Assembly: GCA_977006965.1 (NCBI GenBank) | Contig: OZ345375.1 | Coordinates: 1,922,001-1,986,000 of the forward strand | Source: Phymatolithon calcareum | Lineage: Eukaryota; Rhodophyta; Florideophyceae; Hapalidiales | Direction: 5' to 3' | Length of the DNA: 64,000 nucleotides | Shown here: positions 9,467-20,123 of the stretch, in pieces | How positions within the stretch are numbered: position 1 is the stretch's first letter | Layout of the letters: the number at the start of each line of letters is the position of its first letter | Program-made: the position numbers and the translations under genes | Notes under the pieces: model-generated | Told to the model about the DNA's origin: nothing | Databases searched by the model: none | What the model saw: only the letters and a program-made list of their open reading frames with translations

Positions 9467-10961
9467 GTCTAATTCAACAATTTAGCCATCATTTTCTCTG
9501 ACCACAAGCTATTGTTTACAGTTACGGACGGACGTCAGCCTCCATAATGACAGGCTTTGTTCCTTATTGTATTGTAATTTATTCTGCATTTCCTTCAAGT
9601 GACATTATCAGCTCCTCGCGGGTCTACGTTTTCTCAATTACATCCAACCCTGTGTAATGTTACGAGCTGTTCGGTGAAACCGAGGGCTTGAGAGCAGTCC
9701 CTGCCTCCTGGATGCCCCCCCCCCCCCCCGCGGAGCACCTTCCCTTACAGCAATCAAGGGGATCCTGTGCTGCTCGCTGCTTCGTGCATGTAGTAGAGGA
9801 AGATCTTTGATGTTCTTTATGTACTGAGCCAAGTATTGCTCCCGAGTGCCCTCACCGAAGCGAAAAAGGAAAGATATGTCATTGTGATGTGGACAACATT
9901 CTACCTTCAGATCATGGCAGTGAAACCATGAAGATACTTTCGCTGAAGATAAAGCGCCGTATATAAGTTGTTTGACGAAGAGAATCTGTTCGTGAACACA
10001 CTTGCCTGGTGGTGCACCGTAAGTAGATGAAGGATAAAAGCTATCCGAAATAATCTATAGATACTATTGATGAAAATGCTATCTATTGAAGTGATGGAAC
10101 TTCGATAATGTGAGCTCTTATAGATATCGAGCCCACGCACGACTGTCCCTGCTGAAAACATCACATTTTTCCCTTCTGCAAATTTTGACATTTTCGGACG
10201 GGACAGACATTGCTCGATCTCATAAAAGTCACACTAAGGGGAATGCAAAAGCTGGTAAGACTGAGAACGTCCCTTCCTGTGAAGGAATTGAGGACCAGAT
10301 TCTGTGTGGCAGTACATGCTTTGGGTGCCAGCCTGCCCCACATATGACGAGGCAGCATGTTTTCTGTCTACAATAGCAATTGCAATCTGCTGTAATCAGC
10401 CGAGAAACACTATACTGTATTATCATCAAGCATTTTGAAATCCCATCTCGCAGAAGGCATAGGTCGACAGATTAGTAATGAAAAAAAGTGCTGTACTCCT
10501 GTGAAACTCAGACGGCTGAGATGCAGGCCTGCCATTGCCTTGGATGAGCGATGTCGAGAGCTGAAGGCCAGAACGAAAATTATTAATTAGTCTTCAAGTT
10601 GTCAACTCGGCGTGAGGTCTCGCTCGCGACTACATCGCGGTTTTCAACTGTTAGCAACAACAGTAGCTGTCATGAGGAAGGAAAGTTGACGGACTGTAAT
10701 CAAGGGCAGTCTTGTGACGCGGAGTACGAACGGTGTGAAATGCATTGAAGCGAGAGCCGACGCAACCTAGCCTTGCAATGAGAATAGATTGACTGGCGCA
10801 AACACAGTAACCAAAGTTCTAGTCATGAATACCATCAATATCAACGTTAGCAGCCACCAACCTGCCCCCGACAACATCGCAGCATAAATATGCTCGACGA
10901 AAATCAGCATGTCATGTACTGCGCATTACGGGGTTCGACAGCCCCTACGAAAGTCACTGCA
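9467..10961. other. Intergenic stretch without recognisable gene
   Basis: About 1.5 kb with no supported coding region. It contains a run of about 15 C (9714-9729), a TACTGTA at 10413 and AT-rich sequence. Confidence 0.4.
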
Positions 10962-11120
10962 TCCGGACACACAGAATTTCTGGCAAGTCAGAGCTAGGGC
11001 ACCGTGCCGAAGGCACAACGTCCGGACCTACAGAATCTCTGACAAATCCAGCTGTAAGACATTTTGTCGAAATCAAAAAATCCAGACCTACGGAGTTTCT
11101 CACGAAGCCTATGGACGTCA
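10962..11120. repeat. Diverged 59/60-bp tandem repeat
   Basis: Units start at 10962, 11021 and 11081 with TCCGGACAC, TCCGGACCT and TCCAGACCT, each followed by an ACAGAATTTCT-like block. The unit length is a multiple of three or nearly so, and both strands stay open through it. On the minus strand it would give repeated GFVRNSVGLD / GFVRDSVGPD. I do not recognise a gene. Confidence 0.5.
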
Positions 11121-11364
11121 CTATCTGTCCTTGTCCCTTTACGGATTTCAACAATTGTTGGAGCTCCATACTGCTCACCGCAGATAACAAAATACTGGAG
11201 ATTTGGAGATTGAATTTCTAGCCTGGAACGGGGGTCGTGCTCTCACTTCAAGTGACGACAAGTTATCGATCTTCAAAGTACTTCCGTGAGCGCAGATAGG
11301 GAGGTGCCGTCATATCCACTGAAGAAACTCTTCTTCTTTCTCCGCTTTTCACTTGTTATTAGTT

Positions 11365-11928
11365 GGACCCGGGACGTCGGTAAACTCGCCCATCGCGCTC
11401 CGGCGCACGCAAGACTGGGGACGTCAGTAACCCCCCCGCGCGGATCGGCGGGCAGGCCGAGCGAGAGTAAGTCCTGAAGATCGGCACGGCACGCGGACCC
11501 GGGACGTCGGTAAACTCGCCCATCGCGCTCCGGCGCACGCAAGACTGGGGACGTCAGTAACTCCCCCGCGCGGATCGGCGGGCAGGCCGAGCGAGAGTAA
11601 GTCCTGAAGATCGGCACGGCACGCGGACCCGGGACGTCGGTAAACTTGCTTCGGCGCGGGAAACGACCTCGGACGTCATAAAATTTTCCTTTCCACACGT
11701 TCACACGATACGATGCTCTGCGTGGCCATTGAAGTGAAATGATTTTCCCCCTCGAGATCTCTCCGTTGAGATCAGAGGTAGGTTTTCTAATTTTGCTGAC
11801 TATAGCCGTTTTTATGCGAAATGGAGCCTCTGGGCTCTGAGTTGAGTCCTCGTGGCTCATCAGAAGTGTTGCCCCAAGCGTCTGCAGATGCGTTGGTAAC
11901 ACTATAATAAAAATCTCCACTTCTTCTT
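11365..11928 (+). mobile_element. SINE-like retroposon with 130-bp GC-rich head repeats
   Basis: This 564-bp element is bounded by an exact 13-bp target duplication CTTGTTATTAGTT (11352-11364 and 11929-11941). The head starts GGACCCGGGACGTCGG and holds two almost identical 130-bp units (11371-11500 and 11501-11630, one mismatch seen) plus a partial third. Each unit contains two ACGTC cores. The tail (about 11690-11928) matches LINE family 2: CCCCCTCGAG block, GTTGCCCCAAGCGTCTGCAG, ATAAAAATCTCC and a (CTT)n end. It encodes no LINE protein. The long open frame on the minus strand is an accident of GC-rich repeats. Confidence 0.8.
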
Positions 11929-12070
11929 CTTGTTATTAGTTTCGAAACGAAGTAATTGCAATGTGATCAGAGATCTACGCGCCCCAGGTCCGTTGCAATT
12001 CGCTAACGAGAATGCATCGCTCCGGCATGCTGAGTTCCAGCTCAAGAACAGTGGTCCACCTGGTAAGGAA

Positions 12071-12486
12071 AAAGTCAGTTTTTTCATTATAGTGTTACCA
12101 ACGCACCTGCAGACGCTTAGTGCAACACTTCTGAGGAGCCACACGGACTCAGTAGGGTCCCAAATGATCCATTTCAACAAAAGCAGTAAGTGAGCAAATT
12201 CTAAAACCTTCCTCTGATCTCAAAAAAGGGATCTCGAGGGGGAAAGTCATTTAGCCTTCCGTGTCGCACCGAATCTTTTCGCTTTTCCTGCGCAGCGACG
12301 CGCGCGGGGGAGCTTGCAAAGTCACTAGTCGTCTCTGCGCCGAGGCGCTGTGCGCGTGTTTACCAACTTCCCTAGTCTGCGGTGCTGCGCGGCGATACAC
12401 GCGGGCGGGGGGGGGGGTTACTGACGTCCCCAGTGCTGTCTGCGCCGGTGCGCCCTGGGCGAGGTTAGCGACATCCCGTGTCGTCG
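12071..12486 (-). mobile_element. SINE-like retroposon, second full-length copy
   Basis: This 416-bp element in reverse orientation is bounded by the exact 12-bp duplication CCTGGTAAGGAA (12059-12070 and 12487-12498). Its head begins on the minus strand with an ACACGGGATGTCGCTAAC block homologous to the start of the element at 11365, so both copies share a 5' end. The head is shorter and more diverged (ACGTC at about 12424-12428). The tail has the same LINE-family-2-like 3' region (12071-12290). Confidence 0.8.
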
Positions 12487-12564
12487 CCTGGTAAGGAACA
12501 GACACATAATGATCCCACTGCAGAAAAGTAATTCACTTTTATTCATACTTCTTTCACATATACT

Positions 12565-12940
12565 AGGACGGGAGGGCCAGCGCCCTCCTCAGCCCATCAA
12601 GAACGAACAACCACCATTCCTCACCCTCAAAAAAGCGAAGCACATGCTTCTTTGCATGCACTGGTTTTTTCACCGCTTCCCATATCCCTGGCAAGAACAA
12701 GCAAGAAACGAAGATTCCGAACTCGATGAAGCTCTCACAGTTATCTTAAACTTAATGCCCAAGCAATGACTTTCCGATATTCAAAAAGAGATGCTGGAAA
12801 TGGCAGCTGATACCGTCCAAAGAAACTGTACGAAATCAAAATGAAAACGTAAGCGAAGGATTGTAGCGCAACGAAAAGTCTCTCAGGTGCAATGATAATT
12901 GACTAAGGGAGCTTCAATAAAACAGAAATCCATCCATCCA
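12565..12940 (+). mobile_element. 5'-truncated LINE tail (family 3, CCAT tail)
   Basis: The left part encodes the end of a LINE protein (about 12690-12769: ARNEDSELDEALTVILNLMP then KQ and a stop). A 3' untranslated region follows, ending AATAAAACAGAAATCCATCC and (CCAT)n. The last 150 bp match 119-265 in reverse, and about 12707-12765 match 31083-31160. A likely diverged target duplication (TCACATATACT / TCATATATACT) lies near 12551 and 12943. Confidence 0.65.
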
Positions 12941-13019
12941 TCTCTCATATATACTGCCTGCAATACAAGACAGGTAACTTCAACATCTATTAGTAGAAGT
13001 TGAAATTTTCCTGTCCTGT

Positions 13020-13335
13020 AATGCACGCACCCGCGAGCGGCACAGCTGTGCCGGATCCCTTCGGTTGCTGCGAAGGGACCCGTCCCGAATGGGGCGTGCA
13101 GGAGTCAGAGAAAGCACTCGGGAAGCGATAAGTTTCTCCACTAAATATGGACGAGCACCGCCTGGTCCACCAGGTGCTGCTGCAATGCGTCAGACCAACG
13201 CCAGAATCACTCTTTGGTGACGTACCTGGACTAGACGTAAAAGTCGCAGTCAAACTCGCTAACGATAGTATAGAATGGAAGATGCTTAGACCCTCGAATC
13301 GCTGCTAGCCCCATTGGGGGAAACGGCAAATTGAA
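13020..13335 (+). mobile_element. LINE tail (family 4, GAAT tail)
   Basis: Related copies are at 388-521 (with inversion), 40415-40550 and 55385-55525. The 3' end reads GACCCTCGAATCGCTGCTAG, then CCCCATTGGGGGAAACGGCA and a (GAAT)n tail. The upstream part contains CTTCGGTTGCTGCGAAGGGA, found also at 437-457. Only the end of a LINE reading frame could be present. Confidence 0.6.
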
Positions 13336-13525
13336 TGAATGAATAGATGTTGACGCATCTGCCTGGTCCCACATGGAACCAGGCAGAAGGAAAAGAATAA
13401 TATCTTCCTTTCTATACCTATGAGTTTTCTAGAAATGCCTAAAAAATGATGTAGTCTACTTAACTTCTTCCGATTTACAAGGCTCTAGGCCAACCTATGA
13501 GCATGGCACCAGCAAGCAGACAGAG

Positions 13526-13818
13526 TGTTGCACCTCAATACATTTCGATGGCATTGGGTCCCGGCATGGATGTAGTGGCGGATTGTGTTTAGCAACCGAC
13601 ATTGGTATCCCCCATTTCGTGTGCCGTATAGGGAAACACACGAAATCTTGTTTTAGTTACAAGTCCTAACCTACTCATTTTAGCAAGCAGTAGGAGATCC
13701 GAAAGGGGTATAAATACCGACCCCTATTGCAATAAAACACAGGAAGGCAGAGTCCTCCAGACTTCTCAACACACATGCACCATCAAGGTGGTGCACGCAT
13801 TCGCTCATCCGAGCAATA
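13526..13818 (+). repeat. 5' LTR of Ty3/gypsy element
   Basis: Starts TGTTGCACCTC and ends CCGAGCAATA. It contains a TATA box TATAAATA at 13709-13716, an AATAAA at 13731-13736 and a small inverted repeat CACCATCAAGGTGGTG. Transcription probably starts between the TATA box and the AATAAA. Confidence 0.95.
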
Positions 13819-13873
13819 TTGATCAATAAGCACCTACGGAACTTTTTTCGAAGCAAGAAGGAGGCCCCTAACC

Positions 13874-16800
13874 ATGTCCCAAAGCAATGGGGATGGCTCC
13901 AAGGGAGGTCAACTAATGTTCACCCCAGTCTCACATCCGGAGCTGAGGCGTCTGGGGCAGAAGTATATCCACATCTTCCTCAAGGAACGTGAACTCTATT
14001 TGCTGCGACTAAAGGACGCAAACGCGTCAAGCGGTGCAAACGTCTCTCCTATCAGCGTCAAAGCGTCAATTGACCATGACCTGTTAACATCCTTGATAAA
14101 TTTCAAGGAGTTCGGTGAGAACGTCAAGACTATCGAACAATTGCAAGAAAGGGACTTGGTGGAATGGCTACATGGCAAGCAAGGTGTCAGGCTGGAAACC
14201 ATATCTCTCGAAGAATTGGACTTAGCGGTTAGAAAGTCAGTACGAATATGTGCTGCTGAAACTGACCCAGAACTTCGAATTATGCGCCTGTTCACGGACT
14301 ACGAAACTTTCCTCCGCTCAAAGAAATGGGACGGTCTTATCAAGTCTAATCCGAAACTGGCAATAGAGCACATCTGCGAACTCCTGAAGCCAGCTGTTCT
14401 CAAGAAAAAGATTGAAAGTGATCTCAAGCTGGGACAGTTTAAACTTCGCAAGGATTGGCATGGCTTTTACAGGTTTTTGCGAGAACAGGCTGTAATTTGC
14501 GAGGCTTTTTATGCAATCGAGGATGAAAAACAACCTGCCTCGAAAAAGGACAAAACGTTTGTGGAAAGTGCGCCAACCACGCGTCCTCCACCTACAACTC
14601 CGAGACATACAAGTAAGCCAGCTTGGTCTCCCGGAGCACGAAAGCCCGGTGGATCACCCACACCGCCGACCGCAACAAAGAATGGTGCGAGTCCCCCAAC
14701 AAAAAATTGGCCTGGTTCAGGGTTTGGCAAAGCCACAGGTGATAAGCCTAATCAATCCACTCGCCAAGGAGCCTCTCAGAAGCCTAAGGGTAGTATCAAG
14801 GCGATCAAAAAGCCTCAAGATATCGTCTCAGGTTCTGGTCGTTTTCATGGGAAACTCGCAGACAAACTGGACGTGGTTATTAACGGAGATTATGGTGCAG
14901 ACCATTCCGCGCTAAGTATGGAATATCTGGACTTGTGCGCCGAGGCTGGAGTGTACATCAACGTTCTACCTCTCCAAGAGCCTATCGCAATGCGCCTGGC
15001 GATGGATAGGACAACTGACTCGGAGCGCCCTGCAGTTTTGGCAACGAAGAAAGCCCGCATCTCTACAACAGTGATGCTTACCACAGGCCCTCTTCGTTTG
15101 CGAAATGTTGAGTACCTCGTATTTGAGGAAAAAATGGACGAGGTACTTCTGTCACGACCCCTTCTTCAATCTCTGGGTTTTAACTTGGACAAGCATCTCG
15201 AGGCAGTACGTGATAATTTTCACAACGCTGATTTCTCCGGCGTGGGCTTCAACCCCAATAGCGAAATTGTCCAGAATGCCAAACCTGGAAACTTAGCAAA
15301 GCTGTTACTTTGCAAAGAACCTCAGCGCGAGCACACAATGCCCTTTGACGATGATGAGACTACCCAAGCCCGTGCAGCACGGGTAATCGAAAATGAAATC
15401 GAAACTGTTGACACTTCGGCTGCTTGCTTCTTTGGGGAGGTGAGGGATGATGATCCGCATTATGACAACTTAGAGATGGCTCCAGGAGCTGATGAAGGGC
15501 AGGAAACATTATCCTACTTGATGAAAATGGTGGAAGAGGCGAAATCCCAAGGCCTTTCGTCTGAGATGGTATCTAAATACAAGGAACTGGTCCTCGAATA
15601 CAAGGATATATTCAGGTCTAAGATTGGAAGTGACCCTCCTGCAAATGTTCCGCCTATGGAAATCATTTTGAAAGAGAACGCACAGCCGGTTCGTGTTAAA
15701 CTAAGGCGCTATTCTCCACCTCAAGCAAAATTCTTGAGGGAAAAAGTCGATGAACTCCTGGATCTTGGCTTAATCAAGCGGAACAACAACAGTCGATGGG
15801 CGTGTGCTCCACTTATTGTTCCAAAACCAGGAACCGAAAAGTTCCGCTTTACGGTTGATCTTCGTCCAGTCAACTATCAGACGGAACAGATTGCGTGGCC
15901 CATGCCCAATGTGGAAGCCAGCCTGTCTCAGATTACAGGTAGTACCTGTTTTGCAACTATTGACTTATGCCAAGGTTATTGGCAGCTCCCCCTGGCCGAG
16001 AACTCTCAGGAGTGCCAAAGTTTCATTACACCCGATGGTGTATTCACCCCTACGAGGGTCATGCAAGGCCAAACGAACGCAGCCGCGTTTTTCCAAAGCA
16101 CAATTCAGACGGCGTGTGACTCCCTGCGTGAAATGATCTTACAGTGGATAGACGACATTTTATTTCACAGCCACACAGAACAACATTTGTTGCAAGGTCT
16201 TGGCGAATTTTTCGCCTTATGCCGTCAATATGGTTTCAAAATTCATGTCAAGAAAACACAGATTTTCTTGAAGACTGTCAAGTGGTGTGGCCGTTTAATC
16301 AACGAGAATGGTATACGCATGGACCCAGCTCGCTTGAGCGCCTTGCTGTCAATGAAGGCACCCGAAACAGGAGCTCAGCTACAACAGATGCTGTGCGCCG
16401 CAAACTGGATGCGTGCTGCAATTCCGGAGTTTAATAAGCTGACACAAGCGCTGGCAGAAGCCTTGGAGAATGTGTATGCCCGATCAGGACGGCGCACCAA
16501 ACAAGCAGTTTCTAAAATTATTCTCGACGAAGAGCTATGGGGACCTGAGCAGAACAGTTCATTTCATAGCCTGAAGAATGCCTTACACAACGCTGCAACA
16601 CTTGCGCATCCTAATCCAGAGAAAGTACTCTGTCTCTTTACTGACGCATCAGACACGCATTGGTCTGGTGTGCTCACGCAGGTACCAGAACTTGAGCTGG
16701 ACTTGCCCTTCTCCGAACAGCATCATGATCCCTTAGCATTTCTCTCCGGATCGTTCAAGGGGTCAAGCTCGAGATGGTCGACGCCTGAGAAGGAAGCTTT

Positions 16801-18616
16801 CGCAATTGTCGAGTCCGCAACCAGACTAGACTATCTGCTTCTGCGCCCAGAAGGCTTTCACATATTCACAGATCACAAGAACCTTGTATACCTATACAAT
16901 CCACTATCGGTGAACCCTCGTATGGCCAAACACACAATGAATAAGATCGAGCGCTGGGCACTAAAATTGGCCAACTTCCGCTACACTGTTAACCATATCT
17001 CAGGGGAAGACAATGTATGGGCAGATCTACTATCTCGTTGGAGAGCCTCTGACCCGGAGCCACGGCCTTCACTTCGATTATCAGCACTGCTCTTGGCTCC
17101 GGTCGCACCTGATCTGGATCCGGATTTTCATTGGCCGTCTATCTCTGCCATAAAATCAATGCAGAAGAAATATGTGAAGAACGGATCGGATGTTCTTCCA
17201 GAGGCACGAAACTCACAGGGTTTGCTCGTTAACGAAAAGAATGCTATCTGGGTGCCTTCCGAGGCCTTAGAATTGAAACTTCGAATTTGTATTATCGGTC
17301 ACTGTGGCCGAGCGGGGCACAGAGGAGCCAATACAACTGAGAATGCAATTGCAGAACATTACTACTGGGCAAACATGCAAAGCGACATTGAGGCTTTTTG
17401 CAGTTCTTGCTTACATTGCGCAAGCACAAACACTGGACAGCGCATTCCTCGCCCAATGGGCCACACTATGCATGCAGACAAGCCCAATGAGTTGCTCCAT
17501 TTTGACTTTCTATACATGGGGCCCAGCAATACGAAGCACATGTACATCCTTATTCTGAAGGACGATGCATCATCTTTCATTTGGCTGGAGCCCTGTGAGT
17601 CCGCCGACTCTGAGGTGACGGTGGATGTTTTAACGAGATGGTTTTCATCATTCGGGGTCTGCCTGACATGGATTTCTGATCGTGGATCTCACTTCAAAAA
17701 CATTTTAATGTCAAAACTGAATCGTCAGTTACATGCACACCATCATTTTACGACACCATACTGTCCGCAGAGCAACGGGACTGTCGAATCAGTATGTCGT
17801 GAGGTATTACGCGCAGCTCGCGCATTGCTATCCGAGTTTCGCATGGGAGAAAAGGATTGGCCGCATGTCGTGAGATTAATACAGAGCACTCTGAACCATG
17901 CACCTCGTCCTTCATTGAATGGTCGCGCACCTGTTACTGTCTTTACAGGCTTGCCTCCCGATAACCCGCTTCGAACAATGCTACCCCCAGATGATCCGGA
18001 GAGAATGGAAACGATTAATGACGCCAGGGCTCGGAAGCTGATCAATCTGGATAAGCTTTTGGCCACTCTCAATAATATGCATCGTGATGTCGCTATCTCT
18101 CGCACGCGAAAACGTGAAGCTGCTGTGAACAGGCATAATAACAAGACACACGTCAAGCCAATTAATTTTGATGTGGGTGACTTTGTACTGATTGCAAAGC
18201 GGCTACCCAAGTCAGGACACAAGCTTCAGGTTAAGTGGGTTGGCCCTTACAGGGTGACACGAGCTGTATCGAGCCACGTGTTTGAGTGTGAAAACTTGAT
18301 CACTCAGAAACACAGCCTAATTCATGGGAATAGGCTTAAGTTTTATTCTGACTCTGCGCTCGACATTACTGAAGAACTCTTGGATACGGTGGCTCATAAT
18401 GAGCCAGTTTTCAATACTGTTCATGCTCTACTCGATTTGCGTCGCAATCCTATTTCTGGCATGTTTGAGATCAAAACGCAGTGGAAAGGATTTGATCATG
18501 AAGAGCCTGGATGGGAGCCTTTCGAGATTATTCAAGAAGATATTCCGCAGATGATGTCCAAATTTCTGGACACGTTTCCTGACCAAGACTTGGCAGACGC
18601 TGCAAAAGCATCTTAG
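13874..18616 (+). CDS. Gag-Pol polyprotein with C-terminal chromodomain (Ty3/gypsy)
   Basis: The polyprotein has 1580 residues. Residues 1 to about 225 are a gag-like helical region without a visible CCHC knuckle; a Pro/Gly/Thr-rich linker runs to about 315. A retropepsin-like segment near 336 reads VVINGDYGADHSAL, with D-Y-G where D-S/T-G is usual. Reverse transcriptase follows (catalytic D697 in TIDLCQGYWQLP, then W758-I-D-D where Y-x-D-D is usual). RNase H has D924 in FTDASDTHWSG and a later FTDHKN. Integrase has H1143, H1149, C1179, C1182, then D1211, D1269 and E1305, with the canonical 35-residue D-E spacing. A chromodomain occupies about 1513-1570 (TQWKGFDHEEPGWEPFE). It makes new DNA copies, and the chromodomain likely targets silent chromatin. 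Confidence 0.95.
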   Translation: MSQSNGDGSKGGQLMFTPVSHPELRRLGQKYIHIFLKERELYLLRLKDANASSGANVSPISVKASIDHDLLTSLINFKEFGENVKTIEQLQERDLVEWLHGKQGVRLETISLEELDLAVRKSVRICAAETDPELRIMRLFTDYETFLRSKKWDGLIKSNPKLAIEHICELLKPAVLKKKIESDLKLGQFKLRKDWHGFYRFLREQAVICEAFYAIEDEKQPASKKDKTFVESAPTTRPPPTTPRHTSKPAWSPGARKPGGSPTPPTATKNGASPPTKNWPGSGFGKATGDKPNQSTRQGASQKPKGSIKAIKKPQDIVSGSGRFHGKLADKLDVVINGDYGADHSALSMEYLDLCAEAGVYINVLPLQEPIAMRLAMDRTTDSERPAVLATKKARISTTVMLTTGPLRLRNVEYLVFEEKMDEVLLSRPLLQSLGFNLDKHLEAVRDNFHNADFSGVGFNPNSEIVQNAKPGNLAKLLLCKEPQREHTMPFDDDETTQARAARVIENEIETVDTSAACFFGEVRDDDPHYDNLEMAPGADEGQETLSYLMKMVEEAKSQGLSSEMVSKYKELVLEYKDIFRSKIGSDPPANVPPMEIILKENAQPVRVKLRRYSPPQAKFLREKVDELLDLGLIKRNNNSRWACAPLIVPKPGTEKFRFTVDLRPVNYQTEQIAWPMPNVEASLSQITGSTCFATIDLCQGYWQLPLAENSQECQSFITPDGVFTPTRVMQGQTNAAAFFQSTIQTACDSLREMILQWIDDILFHSHTEQHLLQGLGEFFALCRQYGFKIHVKKTQIFLKTVKWCGRLINENGIRMDPARLSALLSMKAPETGAQLQQMLCAANWMRAAIPEFNKLTQALAEALENVYARSGRRTKQAVSKIILDEELWGPEQNSSFHSLKNALHNAATLAHPNPEKVLCLFTDASDTHWSGVLTQVPELELDLPFSEQHHDPLAFLSGSFKGSSSRWSTPEKEAFAIVESATRLDYLLLRPEGFHIFTDHKNLVYLYNPLSVNPRMAKHTMNKIERWALKLANFRYTVNHISGEDNVWADLLSRWRASDPEPRPSLRLSALLLAPVAPDLDPDFHWPSISAIKSMQKKYVKNGSDVLPEARNSQGLLVNEKNAIWVPSEALELKLRICIIGHCGRAGHRGANTTENAIAEHYYWANMQSDIEAFCSSCLHCASTNTGQRIPRPMGHTMHADKPNELLHFDFLYMGPSNTKHMYILILKDDASSFIWLEPCESADSEVTVDVLTRWFSSFGVCLTWISDRGSHFKNILMSKLNRQLHAHHHFTTPYCPQSNGTVESVCREVLRAARALLSEFRMGEKDWPHVVRLIQSTLNHAPRPSLNGRAPVTVFTGLPPDNPLRTMLPPDDPERMETINDARARKLINLDKLLATLNNMHRDVAISRTRKREAAVNRHNNKTHVKPINFDVGDFVLIAKRLPKSGHKLQVKWVGPYRVTRAVSSHVFECENLITQKHSLIHGNRLKFYSDSALDITEELLDTVAHNEPVFNTVHALLDLRRNPISGMFEIKTQWKGFDHEEPGWEPFEIIQEDIPQMMSKFLDTFPDQDLADAAKAS

Positions 18617-18639
18617 ATCTCGTCTTTGAAAGAGGGGAA

Positions 18640-18932
18640 TGTTGCACCTCAATACATTTCGATGGCATTGGGTCCCGGCATGGATGTAGTGGCGGATTGT
18701 GTTTAGCAACCGACATTGGTATCCCCCATTTCGTGTGCCGTATAGGGAAACACACGAAATCTTGTTTTAGTTACAAGTCCTAACCTACTCATTTTAGCAA
18801 GCAGTAGGAGATCCGAAAGGGGTATAAATACCGACCCCTATTGCAATAAAACACAGGAAGGCAGAGTCCTCCAGACTTCTCAACACACATGCACCATCAA
18901 GGTGGTGCACGCATTCGCTCATCCGAGCAATA
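18640..18932 (+). repeat. 3' LTR of Ty3/gypsy element
   Basis: Same 293 bp as the 5' LTR, with no difference found by reading. TATA is at 18823-18830 and AATAAA at 18845-18850. Confidence 0.95.
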
Positions 18933-18937
18933 CAGAG

Positions 18938-19729
18938 CAAACTATCTGCTGTCTGCGAAGTTTGGCGTAATGTGAAACGCTTTCGCATTCCCCAGCTCAA
19001 AAAGCAAGCACCAACAAGTAGTGGCGCAACAGCCAATGCCAACCTGGGGTAATATTGGTATGTTTGGTTTCAATGATCTCATTATTCTACTTTTGGAAAC
19101 AGAGTGACATTGATTCGCAGTAAAGTAGATTTGGACTTAGCAAGCGCGTTCACGCGAGCATTGCGAGAGAATTGTGCATGGGGCACATTAACTGGCTCAG
19201 TACTCGAGAGCCACAAGTCAAAAGCAAGGCAATATCGATAGCCACATGAGCAGCACCTTAGAAAATCCATAGTTTTACATAAACGAAGTGTACGTCTCCC
19301 GCGAAGCAGGGAGGCAAGAAATTTCATATGCTGAACAGAGTCTATCATTCTGGGAGCGCTCAGGTCAGAAAACGGAAAAGCAATTTACTTCTAATTCGAA
19401 CTCCCGTCTCAAGCTTGTGCCTCTTGTGCTGCAAAAGCGGGTTAAGTTTTCGCTTGCGTGCCTTATTCCTTACTCCACCTCCTGACGACATCTTCCTGAG
19501 ATCCTGAATATGGGCACAAAGGAAAACGCCGTCCAATGAAAGCTCTAATACACGCACGTACATAAACAAAAAAATTATCAGGGGGCGCTTTGATTGGCAC
19601 GCTTGGCGAGTTGTCCAAAAGAATAACAGAGCAGAAAAAAGAGCATCAGTACAGTACTTTGCTAGGGAGGGGAGCGAGCATCTTTGCCTTGACGATGAAC
19701 ATTGTGGTGTCATATCAGCACCAAAGCCG
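18938..19729. other. Intergenic stretch without recognisable gene
   Basis: No frame above 90 residues with a recognisable motif. The frames present lack signal peptides followed by domains, and I found no match to other parts of the window. Confidence 0.4.
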
Positions 19730-20100
19730 AAGGTGCTCAGCAGGTACGGATCCACGGCAGACAAGATTGTAATGCTCTTCAAGTACGTGGAAATAATGCA
19801 ATCAGGAGCAGAAGACCCCATGACGCTCGTTACCTATCGTATCGCAATTGCCAAATCACATTTCAAAAGGCTCAATAGACTACTTAAGAACACGTCACTA
19901 CCGCTCCCGCGTCTCTGGAGAGCCTCGATTGTCTCAACTTTGATAATATCATATACGGATGTGAATCGTGGAATCTTACAAATCCAATCCTGGAAAAGCT
20001 TAGCGGTACCGCATCGAAGATGCTGACCGCCATGACGAAAAGAACGATAGCCCGAAGAAGCAAGAATGCCCTCCTTGCCGGTGATACAATAGATTAAGGA
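19730..20100 (+). pseudogene. Probable LINE reverse-transcriptase C-terminal remnant
   Basis: Conceptual pieces such as KSHFKRLNRLLKNTSLPLPR then LWRASIVSTLIISY, and after a frame change NPILEKLSGTASKMLTAM, have the look of the region after the RT palm in non-LTR elements. The frame is broken. The family is uncertain. Confidence 0.4.
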
Positions 20101-20123
20101 TCGTCGCTGGAAATAGTTAGGAT

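Larger units (their letters stand above)
13526..18932 (+). mobile_element. Intact Ty3/gypsy chromovirus-type LTR retrotransposon
   Basis: The 5407-bp element has two 293-bp LTRs that look identical by eye. It is flanked by the 5-bp target duplication CAGAG (13521-13525 and 18933-18937). A purine tract AAAGAGGGGAA (18629-18639) precedes the 3' LTR. One long frame, 13874-18616, covers gag and pol and ends in a chromodomain. The sequence after the 5' LTR (TTGATCAATAAGCAC) does not start with the usual TGG complementary to a tRNA CCA end, so the primer is unclear. Identical LTRs and an open frame indicate a very recent insertion. Confidence 0.95.

Noticed and set aside
9714-9729. Homopolymer C run as an assembly gap or signal
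   Set aside because: Noted together with G runs at about 12409 and 58701; nothing in the flanks shows a function and such runs are common sequencing trouble spots.
11273-11920. 215-codon open frame on the minus strand
   Set aside because: It runs antisense through the GC-rich 130-bp repeats and the retroposon tail; the repeat unit is not a multiple of three and the translation shows no domain.
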